Below are positions 8,267 to 17,864 of a stretch of 64,000 nt of DNA, one piece after another (position 1 is the stretch's first letter; the number at the start of each line of letters is the position of its first letter). The DNA lies in contig NZ_JACDXW010000001.1 in NCBI RefSeq assembly GCF_020539505.1, positions 124,001-188,000 of the forward strand, written 5' to 3'. The position numbers and the translations under genes were made by a program. Source of the DNA: Mesopusillimonas faecipullorum (GTDB lineage: Bacteria; Pseudomonadota; Gammaproteobacteria; Burkholderiales; Burkholderiaceae_B). The notes under the pieces are model-generated. The model had not been told where the DNA came from, did not search any database, and saw only the letters and a list, made by a program, of their open reading frames with translations.

Positions 8267-8644
8267 TCACCCTGTCAGGCGGCTTAATAAGCGGCGGTCT
8301 CGCTTGGTGGGGCGGCCCGCTTTCTGGTCCCAGGCCGGCTCTGGGGCCAGCCTGCGCATCTCGGCTGCCTGTTCGCGAGCGGCCAGGCTTTCTGGGGTTT
8401 CTTCGTATAGCAAGCGGGCAGCAGGCGCAGGGCCTCGAACCTGGCTTAACGCCACGACGCGCACCTGCTGCGCGGGCGTTTCTTTGCTTAAAGCAATCAG
8501 GTCACCGACTGCGATGTCTTTTGCCGGTTTAACGGATTGCCCATTCACTTGCACGCGCCCCTTGCCCACTTCCTCGGCTGCCAACGAACGCGTCTTGTAA
8601 AAACGCGCCGCCCACAACCATTTGTCCAAACGCATTTTGTCCAT
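8267..8644 (-). CDS. hslR: S4-domain RNA-binding protein, heat-shock protein 15 (HslR)
   Basis: About 125 residues. The S4 domain is at the N-terminus (MRLDKWLWAARFYKTRSLAA, then VNGQSVKPAKDIAVGD), followed by a basic C-terminal tail rich in Arg/Lys (AGRPTKRDRRLLSRL), as in Hsp15. E. coli HslR binds stalled 50S subunits carrying nascent peptidyl-tRNA and helps recycle them. I chose ATG 8644, with GGAG upstream; a GTG six codons earlier and an ATG three codons later are alternatives. Length matches the family (~130). Confidence 0.88.
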   Translation of the reverse strand: MDKMRLDKWLWAARFYKTRSLAAEEVGKGRVQVNGQSVKPAKDIAVGDLIALSKETPAQQVRVVALSQVRGPAPAARLLYEETPESLAAREQAAEMRRLAPEPAWDQKAGRPTKRDRRLLSRLTG

Positions 8645-8857
8645 GCCGATTCCAGACTCCACTTAAGCTGCACATTGTGCCACGGAGCATTTGTCCACAT
8701 CTTTTGTGTATAAGTCTGGGGGAAACCTTAGAGCAAACTTCGCAAAGCTAACAATAGTGCGGGTTTACAACAAACCGGTCACAGAAAGATCATCCGGCAT
8801 AAGCTTAGGGCACAGCGAACCTAAGCTTCGTAAAATACGGCGCATCCGGAGCACGCC

Positions 8858-9220
8858 ATGAAAACACCCATCCTTCTTCAAACCATCTTGCTGCTGACTA
8901 TGTCTAATGTCTTCATGACGTTTGCTTGGTACGCACATTTGAAAGAGTTGAATTCCAAGCCTTGGCTGATTGCGGCTTTGGCCAGTTGGGGCATTGCCTT
9001 GCTGGAATACCTGTTTCAGGTGCCGGCTAATCGGATCGGCCATACGCAATACAGCGTCGCGCAGTTAAAGATGCTGCAAGAGGTCATCAGCTTGAGCGTT
9101 TTTGCCCCCTTCTCTATCTGGTATTTGCGTCAGCCGCTGAAACTGGATTACCTGTGGGCAGCCTTGTGCATTCTGGGTGCCGTGTACTTCATGTTCAGGG
9201 GCGGCGCCTCTGCCCACTGA
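8858..9220 (+). CDS. DUF486 / DMT-superfamily small membrane protein
   Basis: A 120-residue integral membrane protein with four hydrophobic helices. Family signatures are the N-terminal 'MSNVFMTFAWYAHLKEL', the central 'WGIALLEYLFQVPANRIGH' and 'LKMLQEVISLSVFAPFS'. DUF486 belongs to the drug/metabolite transporter superfamily and probably works as a dimer in the inner membrane; the substrate is unknown. The ribosome site CCGGAGC precedes ATG 8858. It appears monocistronic. Confidence 0.88.
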   Translation: MKTPILLQTILLLTMSNVFMTFAWYAHLKELNSKPWLIAALASWGIALLEYLFQVPANRIGHTQYSVAQLKMLQEVISLSVFAPFSIWYLRQPLKLDYLWAALCILGAVYFMFRGGASAH

Positions 9221-9366
9221 CGCCCCCTGCAGCGTGCGCTGAAGCGCTGTTTTTTGTCATATCCCTTACATAAATAGGTTATGTACCTAGCTGATGGCGC
9301 ACCGTTATGGAGTATCATCATTCATCATGACAACTGCGACCGCAGACGCGTACGAAAAGCCTCTCG

Positions 9367-10338
9367 ATGATAAACAAGGCGTTTCCAAAAAACCCCGATC
9401 AAGATGCCGAAAACTCGCCCGCAGTACCTGACAAGTCTGCGGGTTTTCAAGCGCAACTCATCCCCTTATTGTTGGCTTCTCGTCAAGGCTATGCCCTGTT
9501 CGACGAACAAGACAAACTGCAATTTGCCAACCCCGCCTTCCGTAAAGCACTTGGCCTAGGCCGAGACGAGCTCCCCAAATGGGAAGCCTTGGTGCGCCAA
9601 GCATACCGACAAGCCATAGGCATGGATATTGCCGTGGCAGAACAAGACTTTGAAGCTTGGTTGCAGGCCGCACAACTGCGGCGCGGGAAAATGCCTTACC
9701 GTAGTTACGAAGCCCGCCTGAAAGACGGGCGTTGGGCTCTGTTTACCGAAACCACCCAGGAAAATGGTTGGCTGTTATGTGTGCTGACTGACGTCTCATC
9801 TTTAGGTGATGATTGGCGCAGCTTCAAACAAGAGCGCGAGGCCGCGCTGTGTGCGGCCTTACGCGATCTTTCCACCGGCTTGAATAATCAGCGTTATGCC
9901 ATGTCTTGGCTAGACAACCGGCTCAGTACCACCAAGGCCACTTCTCTTAGCGCCATCGCTCTTGATATCGATCGATTTAAACGCCTGAACGATACCTATG
10001 GCCACGACAAAGGTGACAAGGTTCTCAAGCATCTGGCGACGCATATTCAGAACCTGGCTCGGCCACACGAACTGACTGCACGCATGGATAGCGCTCAGTT
10101 GCTGTTGGTGCTGGAAGATCTGCCACCCCATATCGTTGAGCAACACATCGCGCAGCTGCTGCAAACCGTCGCGCAAGCGCTTCCTCTGCACGAACGCCCC
10201 GACCTGCGTTACACCTGTTCGGCGGGGCTGGCATTGGCCTTGCCTGGCGAATTGCCGCGCAGCCTTCTTAATCGGGCCGACCAAGCCTTGCGCCAAGCCA
10301 AAGGCCAGGGCGGCAACCGCTACATACTTGCTGAATAA
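9367..10338 (+). CDS. PAS-GGDEF protein with a degenerate active site
   Basis: A 323-residue protein with no membrane segment. Residues 30-145 form a PAS-like sensor (GYALFDEQDKLQFANPAFRKALGL). Residues 165-323 form a GGDEF fold with well-kept early motifs (DLSTGLNNQR at 167, ALDIDRFKRLNDTYGHDKGD at 198-217). The catalytic signature itself, normally R-Y-G-G-D-E-F, is here R-M-D-S-A-Q-L (239-245). Loss of the Gly-Gly-[DE]-Glu core should abolish c-di-GMP synthesis, so the protein more likely acts as a sensor or a GTP/c-di-GMP-binding partner. Its 3' end faces a convergent hydrolase across a shared hairpin. Confidence 0.85.
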   Translation: MINKAFPKNPDQDAENSPAVPDKSAGFQAQLIPLLLASRQGYALFDEQDKLQFANPAFRKALGLGRDELPKWEALVRQAYRQAIGMDIAVAEQDFEAWLQAAQLRRGKMPYRSYEARLKDGRWALFTETTQENGWLLCVLTDVSSLGDDWRSFKQEREAALCAALRDLSTGLNNQRYAMSWLDNRLSTTKATSLSAIALDIDRFKRLNDTYGHDKGDKVLKHLATHIQNLARPHELTARMDSAQLLLVLEDLPPHIVEQHIAQLLQTVAQALPLHERPDLRYTCSAGLALALPGELPRSLLNRADQALRQAKGQGGNRYILAE

Positions 10339-10348
10339 GCCGGAGTCA

Positions 10349-10376
10349 CGCGCCTGACACTCCGCTGTCAGGCGCG
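10349..10376. terminator. Bidirectional hairpin between convergent genes
   Basis: Perfect 11-base stem CGCGCCTGACA / TGTCAGGCGCG around a six-base loop, ten bases after one stop codon and four bases before the other. There is no clear T run, so termination efficiency is uncertain. Confidence 0.6.
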
Positions 10377-10379
10377 AGC

Positions 10380-11177
10380 TTACGCCGGCAACCCCGCCGC
10401 AAATTCGGTTAACAAACGCACAAACGTTTCGGGTTGTTCTATGGGCGCCAGATGGCCGGTATTCATCTGGGCATACGTCGCAGTGGGTATCAGTGCGGCA
10501 AGCGCCTGGGCATGCTGGATAGGCACCATGTGATCGTAGGTGCAACCAATCACCAAGGTAGGCTGGGTGATGCGACGCGCCTGCTCGGTCACGTCCACGA
10601 TCAAGTCCAGCTCTATCTGTCGCAACATGCCTTCCCAATCGTTGCCGGTCAGCATCATTTGAAGGATGTCTTCAATTTGCTGCTGGCTCATTGCCGAGAC
10701 AAAGGGCGGACTAAAGCCGCTGAGCAAGATATTTTGCGAGAACGAGCGGCGGTCAGTATGGATAAGCTTGCGCCATAACTCGAATTCCAGCTTAAGGCGT
10801 GTGTCGTCGCCACTGGCAAAACCCGCCAACAACACCACGGCACGCACCTCTTCGGGGTATTCGGCGACCAGGTAAGTGGCGATAGCAGCCCCTAAAGAAT
10901 ATCCCGCAAGCACATAGGGGCCTGGCCCCGCCGCTCGTGCGGCGCCCAAGACTTGCCCGGCCACCTGCGCCATGCTTAGTGCCGGAGCCGTGTCGCGAGT
11001 GCCGCCCGACCCACTGTAATTAGGGCGGATGACCTGCCACGCGGGGGTAAGAGCGGGAAGCAAATGCGCCCAGTTGGTTTGGGCATCGGCACCCGTGCCG
11101 TGTATCAGCACCAATCTTGGGCCATGGCCGTCAGACTCATATTCGACTTGGTCTTCACCAATTTTTACGTAAGCCAT
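10380..11177 (-). CDS. Alpha/beta hydrolase
   Basis: A 265-residue cytosolic alpha/beta hydrolase. Motifs in order are LVLIHGTGADAQTNW (oxyanion hole), the nucleophile elbow GYSLGA (Ser at about 103), the acid region LVIGCTYDHMVP (Asp) and MNTGHLAPIEQPE (catalytic His). The layout resembles 3-oxoadipate enol-lactonase / haloperoxidase-type hydrolases, but the substrate cannot be named. The upstream gap to the ribosomal-oxygenase-like gene is about 75 bases, so the gene may be read with or apart from it. Confidence 0.85.
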   Translation of the reverse strand: MAYVKIGEDQVEYESDGHGPRLVLIHGTGADAQTNWAHLLPALTPAWQVIRPNYSGSGGTRDTAPALSMAQVAGQVLGAARAAGPGPYVLAGYSLGAAIATYLVAEYPEEVRAVVLLAGFASGDDTRLKLEFELWRKLIHTDRRSFSQNILLSGFSPPFVSAMSQQQIEDILQMMLTGNDWEGMLRQIELDLIVDVTEQARRITQPTLVIGCTYDHMVPIQHAQALAALIPTATYAQMNTGHLAPIEQPETFVRLLTEFAAGLPA

Positions 11178-11252
11178 TTTTGCACCACCTTTGCGCTAGA
11201 GCGGGAAGTAATTTAGCAGCGCAGTCACGACTTGTCACGTGCGGCAGAGCCC

Positions 11253-12464
11253 CTAGTCTTTATCTGGCGCCAAGTAGTGCAGCCAGCCTTGCTCCAGCCA
11301 ATCATTCAAGGCTTCGCGAGCTGCTATCGGCAGGCGCCTGACGGACGCATCCGAACAATCCAGTGCGCGTTCGTCTGCCAGACTACACATCGCTGCGCCG
11401 GCGGCAATCGAGGCTACCTCGCCATTGATATAGAGCGCTTTGCCTGAATACATCATGCGTGTGCACCGATCCAGCACCAAGCGGCCAGGCAAGGGCCAGT
11501 ACTCGACAAGGTCTAGCGGGTCATCGGGAGGATCGAACCAGGCCGCCTCGGGAGGATTCGTCAGCCACATACCCAGAAAGCGCGAGGCCAGCGCTTCATC
11601 AAACCTCACTTTGTTGACGGCATCCAGGGCAAAACCTATCAGTTGATCGGGTATGCGCGCGGGTGTCGCTGTTGGCCTTTGACCGCGATCGTGATAGTTG
11701 CCCTCAAGGCGGGCACCGGGCAAAACGGGGTGGCCATACAGCCCCCCTGCCTCACCGGCACGCGCCATCACTTGATCTGCGGCAGCCTCAAGCAAGCCAT
11801 GAGCCAAGGTGGCTCGTCCAGCGGTTCTAAAGCCTATGGAGATGGTCATGCAGTCACCCCGGGCGATTCCGTCGTGCGCCACATGCGGCGGCAAATACAG
11901 CATGTCGCCCGGTTCCAGCACGTAGGTGTCTTCCGCCTGAAAATTTTTCAGTATTTTCAAGGGCAAGCCAGGCGTCAGGCTCAGATCGCTCTGCTGGCTG
12001 ATGCGCCACTCACGTTTGCCATGTGCCTGAAGCAGGAAGACATCGTAACTATCGAAATGGGGCCCTACTCCGCCGCCGTCCGAGGCAATACTGATCATGG
12101 CGTCGTCAAGACGAGCATCACCAATAAAGCGAAACCTATGCAGCAATTCGGCCATGCGGTCGTCATGCAAATCCACGCTTTGCGCCAAAACCGTCCAGTC
12201 AGGGCGCTTCATGGCGGGGAGCCGCTGAAACGGCCCTTGCTTCATATTCCAACCTTGTTCGTCGCGCCAAATCAGCCTGGATTCGACTTCTTCGCGTTTC
12301 ACCAGCTGACGGATGTCTTGAATGGACAAAGCCGGTCGAAAACCGGGAATCGCCTGGCGAATCAACAAAGGCTTACGCTGCCAGTACTCGCGCATAAACC
12401 GCTGGGGGCTGATGCCGCCTAGCAAAGTCAAAGGCTGGCTCAGCTTGTCTTGAGGGGAGTTCAT
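11253..12464 (-). CDS. JmjC/cupin ribosomal oxygenase, RoxA (YcfD)-like
   Basis: A 403-residue Fe(II)/2-oxoglutarate-dependent oxygenase of the YcfD/ROX family, which hydroxylates an arginine of ribosomal protein L16 in E. coli. The metal triad is visible: His136 and Asp138 in [10 protein letters not shown], and His197 in PPHVAHDG. N-terminal [11 protein letters not shown] and the C-terminal winged-helix/dimer region complete the family length. Its ATG overlaps the mutS stop by four bases, so it is co-translated with mutS. Confidence 0.88.
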   Translation of the reverse strand: MNSPQDKLSQPLTLLGGISPQRFMREYWQRKPLLIRQAIPGFRPALSIQDIRQLVKREEVESRLIWRDEQGWNMKQGPFQRLPAMKRPDWTVLAQSVDLHDDRMAELLHRFRFIGDARLDDAMISIASDGGGVGPHFDSYDVFLLQAHGKREWRISQQSDLSLTPGLPLKILKNFQAEDTYVLEPGDMLYLPPHVAHDGIARGDCMTISIGFRTAGRATLAHGLLEAAADQVMARAGEAGGLYGHPVLPGARLEGNYHDRGQRPTATPARIPDQLIGFALDAVNKVRFDEALASRFLGMWLTNPPEAAWFDPPDDPLDLVEYWPLPGRLVLDRCTRMMYSGKALYINGEVASIAAGAAMCSLADERALDCSDASVRRLPIAAREALNDWLEQGWLHYLAPDKD

Positions 12465-15154
12465 GCGTGGTCTTGTAAAAGTTGGTAGAGCAAAGCGTGA
12501 GCCTCACGCGGACTGAGCTGATCGGGGTCTATGGAAGCAAACGCCTCATGCAAGGCCAAAGCCTTCTGAAGCTGCTCTGAAGGGGCTGGCACCGACGCTT
12601 CAGGCTCGACAGTGTCTTCGACTGGTGGCGCCGAAAACAAATCCAATTGTGGCGTGGATTCTCCCTGCGCCTCTAACTGCGCCAATTCACGGGTGGCATG
12701 GCGAATCACACTGGCCGGAATACCTGCGCGCTGAGCCACCTGGATACCATAGCTGCGGCTGGCTGGCCCTGGTCGGACTTCGTGCAGGAAAACAATGCCG
12801 CCGGCGGAGTCTGTCGCCGCCAAGTGCACGTTGGCGGCACCCTCGACTTGCGCCGCCAAGCGCGTGATTTCGAAGTAATGCGTGGCAAACAAGGTCAGCG
12901 AAAGATTATGCGAGAGCAGACGATGCGCAATGGCCCATGCCAGGGCCAAGCCATCATACGTAGAGGTGCCCCGCCCTATCTCATCCATCAACACCAGACT
13001 TTGCGAGGTGCTGGCGGCAAGAATGGCGGCGGTTTCCGTCATCTCCATCATGAAGGTAGAGCGTCCACCTGCCAGATCGTCAGCAGCCCCAATACGCGTA
13101 AAGATGCGATCAAGCTCACCAATGCGTGCTTGTTTAGCAGGCACGAAACTTCCGGTACGCGCCAGCAGAGCGATCAGCGCCACCTGCCGCATATAAGTAG
13201 ACTTACCGCCCATATTGGGCCCGGTAATCAGCAACATGCGCCGCGCAGGGGTGAGCTCGCAATCGTTGGGGGTGAAACGCTCTATGCTGTTTTCCACCAC
13301 CGGATGACGCCCCGCTTCTATCGTGATTTCGGGCGCGCTCGACAGTTCAGGCGCCACCCAATCGTTGCGTCGCGCATGTTCGGCGAGCGAGGCCAACACA
13401 TCCACTTGCGCCAAGGCACGCGCGCACTCGGACAAGGCCGGTACGTGCGGGTTCAGAACATCGAGCACCTGCTCGAACAACCATTTTTCGCGGGCCAGGC
13501 TGCGATCCTTGGCCGACAGCACCTTGTCTTCCCACTCTTTCAGCTCTGGGGTAATGAAGCGCTCGGCATTCTTCAGTGTTTGACGCCGGCGGTAGTCCAC
13601 GGGGACTTTGTCGGCCTGCCCTTTGCTGACTTCTATGAAAAAACCATGGACGCGGTTGTACTCGACCTTAAGATTGGGAATGCCGGTACGTGTACGTTCC
13701 CGCGCTTCCAACTCAAGCAGAAAATCGCCGCTATCGCTGGCCAGGCGACGCAAAGTGTCTAGTTCTTCATCAAAACCTTGGGCGATGACGCCACCATCAC
13801 GCACCTGTAGCGCAGGCTCGGGCGCAATGGCTTGTGCCAGGCAATCGGAAAGGGCTTGGGGCAGTACCAAGAGCTTAGCCAAGTGCTCAAGCCGCCCAGT
13901 GGACACAAACGAGGTTTGCAAGACCGCCACCAAGGCCGGCAACTGTGCCAGGGCATCACGCAAGCTGGCTAGTTCGCGTGGGCGCACGGATCGCAGCGCG
14001 ATACGCGTGGCAATGCGTTCGACGTCGGGCAGGCGGCGCAAGACCTGCTGAAGCGCATCCAAGCCGGTGCGCACCTGTAAGGGGTCTGCCTGGGCATCGT
14101 CCAGCAAAGCCGCGATAGCCTGCTGTCTGGCAAGCACTTCGGCGTTGTCGCGCAAAGGGTGGTGCAACCAATGCCGCAGCAAGCGACTGCCCATGGGCGT
14201 ATGGCAGTGATCAAGCGTAGAGAACAAGGTGGGGCTGTCTTCACCTGACAAGGTGCGAGTGAGTTCTAGATTCTTACGCGTGACTGGATCCAGCACTACA
14301 TATTCGCCGGCCTGATCCACACGTATGGCTTGAATGTGGCTAAGCGCCTGGCTTTGAGTCTGGCTGACGTAGTAAAGCAATGCCCCTGCCGCGCAAGTGG
14401 CTGCCGGCATATCGGCCATGCCAAAACTGGCGACCGAGTCGATCTCGAAATGCTTAAGCAGCAGGCGATTGGCCGCGTCCAGCTCGAAATGCCAGTCGGG
14501 CAAACTGCTGAGCGTGCAATCCAGTTGGCTGGAGACGTTCTGTTTTTCGGCATGCAGCAGCTCTGCCGGGGCAACGCGGTATAGCTCGGACTCAAGCATC
14601 TCGGGCGCGCACTCAGTTACCTGAAAGCTGCCATTGGCCAGGTTCATCCAAGCCAAGCCCACTCTATGTTCGCGCCCCAGACGCGCATGCCACATAGCCG
14701 CGATCAGGCGATCGGCCTTGGCCGGCAACAAGGCATCATCCGTCAGGGTGCCTGGCGTTACCAAGCGCACGATCTGGCGCTCTACCGGCCCCTTGCTGGT
14801 TGCGGGGTCGCCGATCTGTTCACATATGGCGATGGATTCTCCCAAAGCCACAAGACGCGCCAAATAACCTTCCAGTGAATGGAAAGGCACACCCGCCATG
14901 GGAATGGGCTCTCCGGCTGACGAACCGCGTTTGGTCAGGGTCAGGTTGAGCATACGCGCCGCTCTCTCGGCATCGTCGTAGAACAGCTCGTAGAAATCCC
15001 CCATGCGATACAGCAGCAAATGCTTGCCCGCTTGCTTCTTCAGCGTCAAATATTGACGCATCATGGGGGTGTGATTTTCTAGGCTGGTATCTGGAGAGCC
15101 TTGGTCTGTCTCGCTAAACCCTTGTCCTACCTTGCTCTGCGCCTGACTGACCAC
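12461..15154 (-). CDS. mutS: DNA mismatch repair protein MutS
   Basis: 897 residues, close to the normal MutS length. The mismatch-binding domain I carries the Phe-x-Glu element ([13 protein letters not shown], about residues 50-62). Connector, core and clamp domains follow. The ATPase domain shows Walker [11 protein letters not shown] at about 644, the MSH signature, Walker [13 protein letters not shown] at about 720 and the FATHYFE motif. It recognises mismatches and recruits MutL. The GTG start at 15154 is preceded by AGAGGG; a later Met-Met (about residue 31) is a weaker alternative. It leads a two-gene operon with the ribosomal oxygenase gene. Confidence 0.97.
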   Translation of the reverse strand: MVSQAQSKVGQGFSETDQGSPDTSLENHTPMMRQYLTLKKQAGKHLLLYRMGDFYELFYDDAERAARMLNLTLTKRGSSAGEPIPMAGVPFHSLEGYLARLVALGESIAICEQIGDPATSKGPVERQIVRLVTPGTLTDDALLPAKADRLIAAMWHARLGREHRVGLAWMNLANGSFQVTECAPEMLESELYRVAPAELLHAEKQNVSSQLDCTLSSLPDWHFELDAANRLLLKHFEIDSVASFGMADMPAATCAAGALLYYVSQTQSQALSHIQAIRVDQAGEYVVLDPVTRKNLELTRTLSGEDSPTLFSTLDHCHTPMGSRLLRHWLHHPLRDNAEVLARQQAIAALLDDAQADPLQVRTGLDALQQVLRRLPDVERIATRIALRSVRPRELASLRDALAQLPALVAVLQTSFVSTGRLEHLAKLLVLPQALSDCLAQAIAPEPALQVRDGGVIAQGFDEELDTLRRLASDSGDFLLELEARERTRTGIPNLKVEYNRVHGFFIEVSKGQADKVPVDYRRRQTLKNAERFITPELKEWEDKVLSAKDRSLAREKWLFEQVLDVLNPHVPALSECARALAQVDVLASLAEHARRNDWVAPELSSAPEITIEAGRHPVVENSIERFTPNDCELTPARRMLLITGPNMGGKSTYMRQVALIALLARTGSFVPAKQARIGELDRIFTRIGAADDLAGGRSTFMMEMTETAAILAASTSQSLVLMDEIGRGTSTYDGLALAWAIAHRLLSHNLSLTLFATHYFEITRLAAQVEGAANVHLAATDSAGGIVFLHEVRPGPASRSYGIQVAQRAGIPASVIRHATRELAQLEAQGESTPQLDLFSAPPVEDTVEPEASVPAPSEQLQKALALHEAFASIDPDQLSPREAHALLYQLLQDHA

Positions 15155-15365
15155 TCTTGCCCTCTTTCAATTGGAACTCAAAAACCTAACAAAACCCAGC
15201 CATACTTGGTACTTCAGTGTAGGTTATTGGGGCTTTTGAGAAATCTACCTAGCGTGTTTGCTGAGCCGCACGCCACTATTGTAATGGGTAGGAACTACGG
15301 CTTTAATTACAAAGCAAGCAAAAGGTCTTCCCCCATGCCGGGCGGGTACCAAGGAAACCGGGGTG

Positions 15366-17618
15366 CTACATACGCCGTGGGCGGGTGTACAGGCCGATCA
15401 CCACCTGCCAGGCCACCGCCAGCGCACCTACGATAAAGACTACGTCACCGAAGGTGCGTACCCAGCGCAGCGTTTGCAGCAAGTCTTGCTGCATGAAGGC
15501 CTCGCTACGAGCATACCAAAGGCCTTCACTGACACTAGCGTGAAACTGCAACAAGCCTATGGGCAGCAAGCTGGTGAAGACCATCAGCACCAAGCCCAGG
15601 TTAAGCCCCCAGAAACCGGTTTTCATCAGACCTTCGTGCAAGCGCAAGTCGGGCCGTACATAACGCAGCACCAGCAAAACGAAACCTATCGCTAAAAAGC
15701 CGTACACCCCGAACAAGGCGGTGTGAGCATGCACCGGTGTCGTGTTCAGGCCTTGTATGTAGTACAGGGAGATGGGCGGATTGATCATGAATCCAAAAAC
15801 GCCCGCACCCAGCATATTCCAGAAGGCCACGGCGACAAAGCACATCAGCGGCCACTTCAGCAGGCGCATCCAATCGACACGGTCCCCCAAACGCCAGTTT
15901 TCCCAAGCGTCGTAGCCCAGCACAATCAGCGGTACGACTTCGAGCGCACTGAAACTGGCGCCTACAGCCATGACGGGCGTGGTTGTGCCAGAGAAGTACA
16001 AGTGATGGAAAGTGCCCGGCACGCCGCCCAGCAGAAACAGCGACGCCGAAGCTAAGCTGGCCGCAGTGGCCATACGATGCGAGACCAGACCCATGGTAGA
16101 AAACACAAATGCAAGAGCCGTGGTCGCAAAGACTTCAAAAAAGCCCTCTACCCAAAGATGCACTACCCACCAGCGCCAGTACTCCATCACCGAAAGGTGG
16201 GTGCGCTCACCGTAGAAAAAGCCCGCACCGTAGAACAAACCAATGGCAACCACCGAACAGGTCAGCAAAACCAGCAGGTTTTTATCGGTATTGCCGGGTT
16301 TGGCTAAAGCGGGAACAATGGCTCGCAGCATCAGCACCAGCCAGAAGGCAATACCCGCGAATTTGCCTATTTGCCACAAACGACCCAAGTCTACGTATTC
16401 GTAACCCTGGTGGCCCAACCAGAAGTTGAGGTGCTCGGGCATGACTTGTGCAATCGCCAGGTATTGGCCGATGAAAGACCCCACAACCACCAACACCAAA
16501 GCCCAAAACAGGACATCAACGCCCAGCTTCTGATAGGCAGGATCTTTACCACCGTAGATAAGAGGTGCCAGGAACAAACCCACGGCAAGAAAACCGGTAG
16601 CGATCCAGAATAAGGCGCTTTGTATATGCCAGGTACGCACCAAGGCATAAGGAAACCATTGCGAGACATCTACCCCGTAAAACTGCTGCCCTTCTACCGT
16701 GTAGTGAGCAGTGAAACCGCCTATGAATACCTGGAAGACGAATAGGGCGACAACGAGAAAAAGGTATTTGCCCAGGGCTCGCTGCGAAGGCGTCAAGCCA
16801 GCGGCAAGCAGAGGGTCGCGCGCCGGCGGCGTTGGCGCGGCTTCGTCGTGACGACGCAGAAAAGCCCATCCCCAGATCAGAAAGCCCAGGCCTGCCAGCA
16901 AGATGACTACACTGAGGATAGACCAGACGACGTTTTCGGTGCTGGGATGATTACCAACCAGCGGTTCGTGCGGCCAGTTATTGGTATAGGTGACTTGCTG
17001 CCCCGGTCTTTCGGTAGCAGCCGCCCACGCTGTCCAGAAAAAGAACTGCGTCAACTGCTCGCGCCGCTCGGCGCTGGGCAGGGTGTCCTCTTTCATGGCG
17101 AAGCTTTCGCGGCTTTTGCGCAAGCTGGGATCGGCAGAAAAGAGTTTGTCGTAATAAGAGGCCACTTCAGCCATGGCCTGGGCACGACGTTCGGACACCG
17201 TCAGTACGCCAGTAGCCGCGTCGGTGCGATTCGCCCGGTACTCTTGCTTGAGCTGTTCGCGCAATACGACTTGTGCCTCAGGCCCGAGCTCCTGGTAAGA
17301 CTTCCCGTATTCTTGCTGAGCAGCAAGCTCCAGCCAAGCGGTGAGCTCGCGATGTAGCCAGTCGGCTGTCCAGTCGGGTGCCTGGTAAGCACCATGCCCC
17401 CAAATGGAGCCCAGTTGCATGCCCCCTACAGACTGCCATGCGGTCTGGCCATCGAGAATGGTTTCTTTGCCGAATAAAGGCGTACCGTTGGCCGTTACCA
17501 CCTGCTCTGGTATGGGCGGCGCTTGTCTATAGATTTCCCCGCCGTAAAACCCCAGTACGGAAAACGTAATGATCAGAATCCCGATCAAGGTAAACCATAG
17601 TTTTCGGTATGGCCCCAT
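15366..17618 (-). CDS. norB: Quinol-dependent nitric oxide reductase (qNOR)
   Basis: About 750 residues with roughly 14 membrane helices. An N-terminal extension (residues 35-220, with QSVGGMQLGSIWGHGAY) replaces the NorC cytochrome c subunit and marks the single-subunit quinol-oxidising type. The catalytic core carries the heme/FeB histidines in RTWHIQSALFW, VHLWVEGFFE, GTFHHLYFSG and VHAHTALFGVYG. It reduces two NO to N2O at the cytoplasmic membrane for denitrification or NO detoxification. I chose ATG 17618 with GGGGATT upstream; a TTG four codons earlier is an alternative. NsrR- and FNR-like sites lie upstream. Confidence 0.95.
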   Translation of the reverse strand: MGPYRKLWFTLIGILIITFSVLGFYGGEIYRQAPPIPEQVVTANGTPLFGKETILDGQTAWQSVGGMQLGSIWGHGAYQAPDWTADWLHRELTAWLELAAQQEYGKSYQELGPEAQVVLREQLKQEYRANRTDAATGVLTVSERRAQAMAEVASYYDKLFSADPSLRKSRESFAMKEDTLPSAERREQLTQFFFWTAWAAATERPGQQVTYTNNWPHEPLVGNHPSTENVVWSILSVVILLAGLGFLIWGWAFLRRHDEAAPTPPARDPLLAAGLTPSQRALGKYLFLVVALFVFQVFIGGFTAHYTVEGQQFYGVDVSQWFPYALVRTWHIQSALFWIATGFLAVGLFLAPLIYGGKDPAYQKLGVDVLFWALVLVVVGSFIGQYLAIAQVMPEHLNFWLGHQGYEYVDLGRLWQIGKFAGIAFWLVLMLRAIVPALAKPGNTDKNLLVLLTCSVVAIGLFYGAGFFYGERTHLSVMEYWRWWVVHLWVEGFFEVFATTALAFVFSTMGLVSHRMATAASLASASLFLLGGVPGTFHHLYFSGTTTPVMAVGASFSALEVVPLIVLGYDAWENWRLGDRVDWMRLLKWPLMCFVAVAFWNMLGAGVFGFMINPPISLYYIQGLNTTPVHAHTALFGVYGFLAIGFVLLVLRYVRPDLRLHEGLMKTGFWGLNLGLVLMVFTSLLPIGLLQFHASVSEGLWYARSEAFMQQDLLQTLRWVRTFGDVVFIVGALAVAWQVVIGLYTRPRRM

Positions 17619-17646
17619 AGCAATCCCCAATGCCTTTGAATTTTAT

Positions 17647-17663
17647 ATGCATGCAGAATACAT
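17647..17663. promoter_or_regulatory. Candidate NsrR (NO-sensor) binding site for norB
   Basis: Read on the minus strand, ATGTATTCTGCATGCAT matches the dyad ATGYATTTNAAATRCAT at 13 of 16 defined bases. It begins about 30 bases before the norB start and overlaps the most likely -10 (TATTCT). This suits repression that is lifted by NO. Confidence 0.55.
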
Positions 17664-17700
17664 CAAATGCGAAGCATGCACGTACTCTTCTGAGCTGTAA

Positions 17701-17714
17701 TTGATCTGGGTCAA
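17701..17714. promoter_or_regulatory. FNR/DNR-type box between norB and cysG
   Basis: TTGAT-CTGG-GTCAA is a near-perfect FNR/DNR palindrome (consensus TTGAT-N4-ATCAA). It lies about 85 bases before norB. It is also near -42 relative to a CTAAAT -10-like element on the cysG side, so it could activate either or both genes under low oxygen. Confidence 0.65.
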
Positions 17715-17864
17715 TAGCGCTGATAACCTAAAAACATCTAAATAGGACCGCTAAATACTTTTGGTCATAAAGACATGAATAAGCTTTCGTTGGGTAAGCC
17801 AGCCAGCCTACCTACAATGCCAGGGTGACTCACTTTACGGCCCTGCCGTTTAACGCTTCCTGCC

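Noticed and set aside
9328-9432. A short open frame beginning ATG-ACA-ACT just before the PAS-GGDEF start
   Set aside because: It overlaps the GGDEF gene out of frame, ends after about 34 codons in a basic, low-complexity tail and has no ribosome site; a regulatory leader peptide cannot be shown.
9910-10638. A 242-codon minus-strand frame
   Set aside because: Lies antisense to the GGDEF domain and out of frame within the hydrolase; no recognisable motif.
12698-13762. A 354-codon plus-strand frame within mutS
   Set aside because: Antisense shadow of the MutS ATPase and clamp domains.
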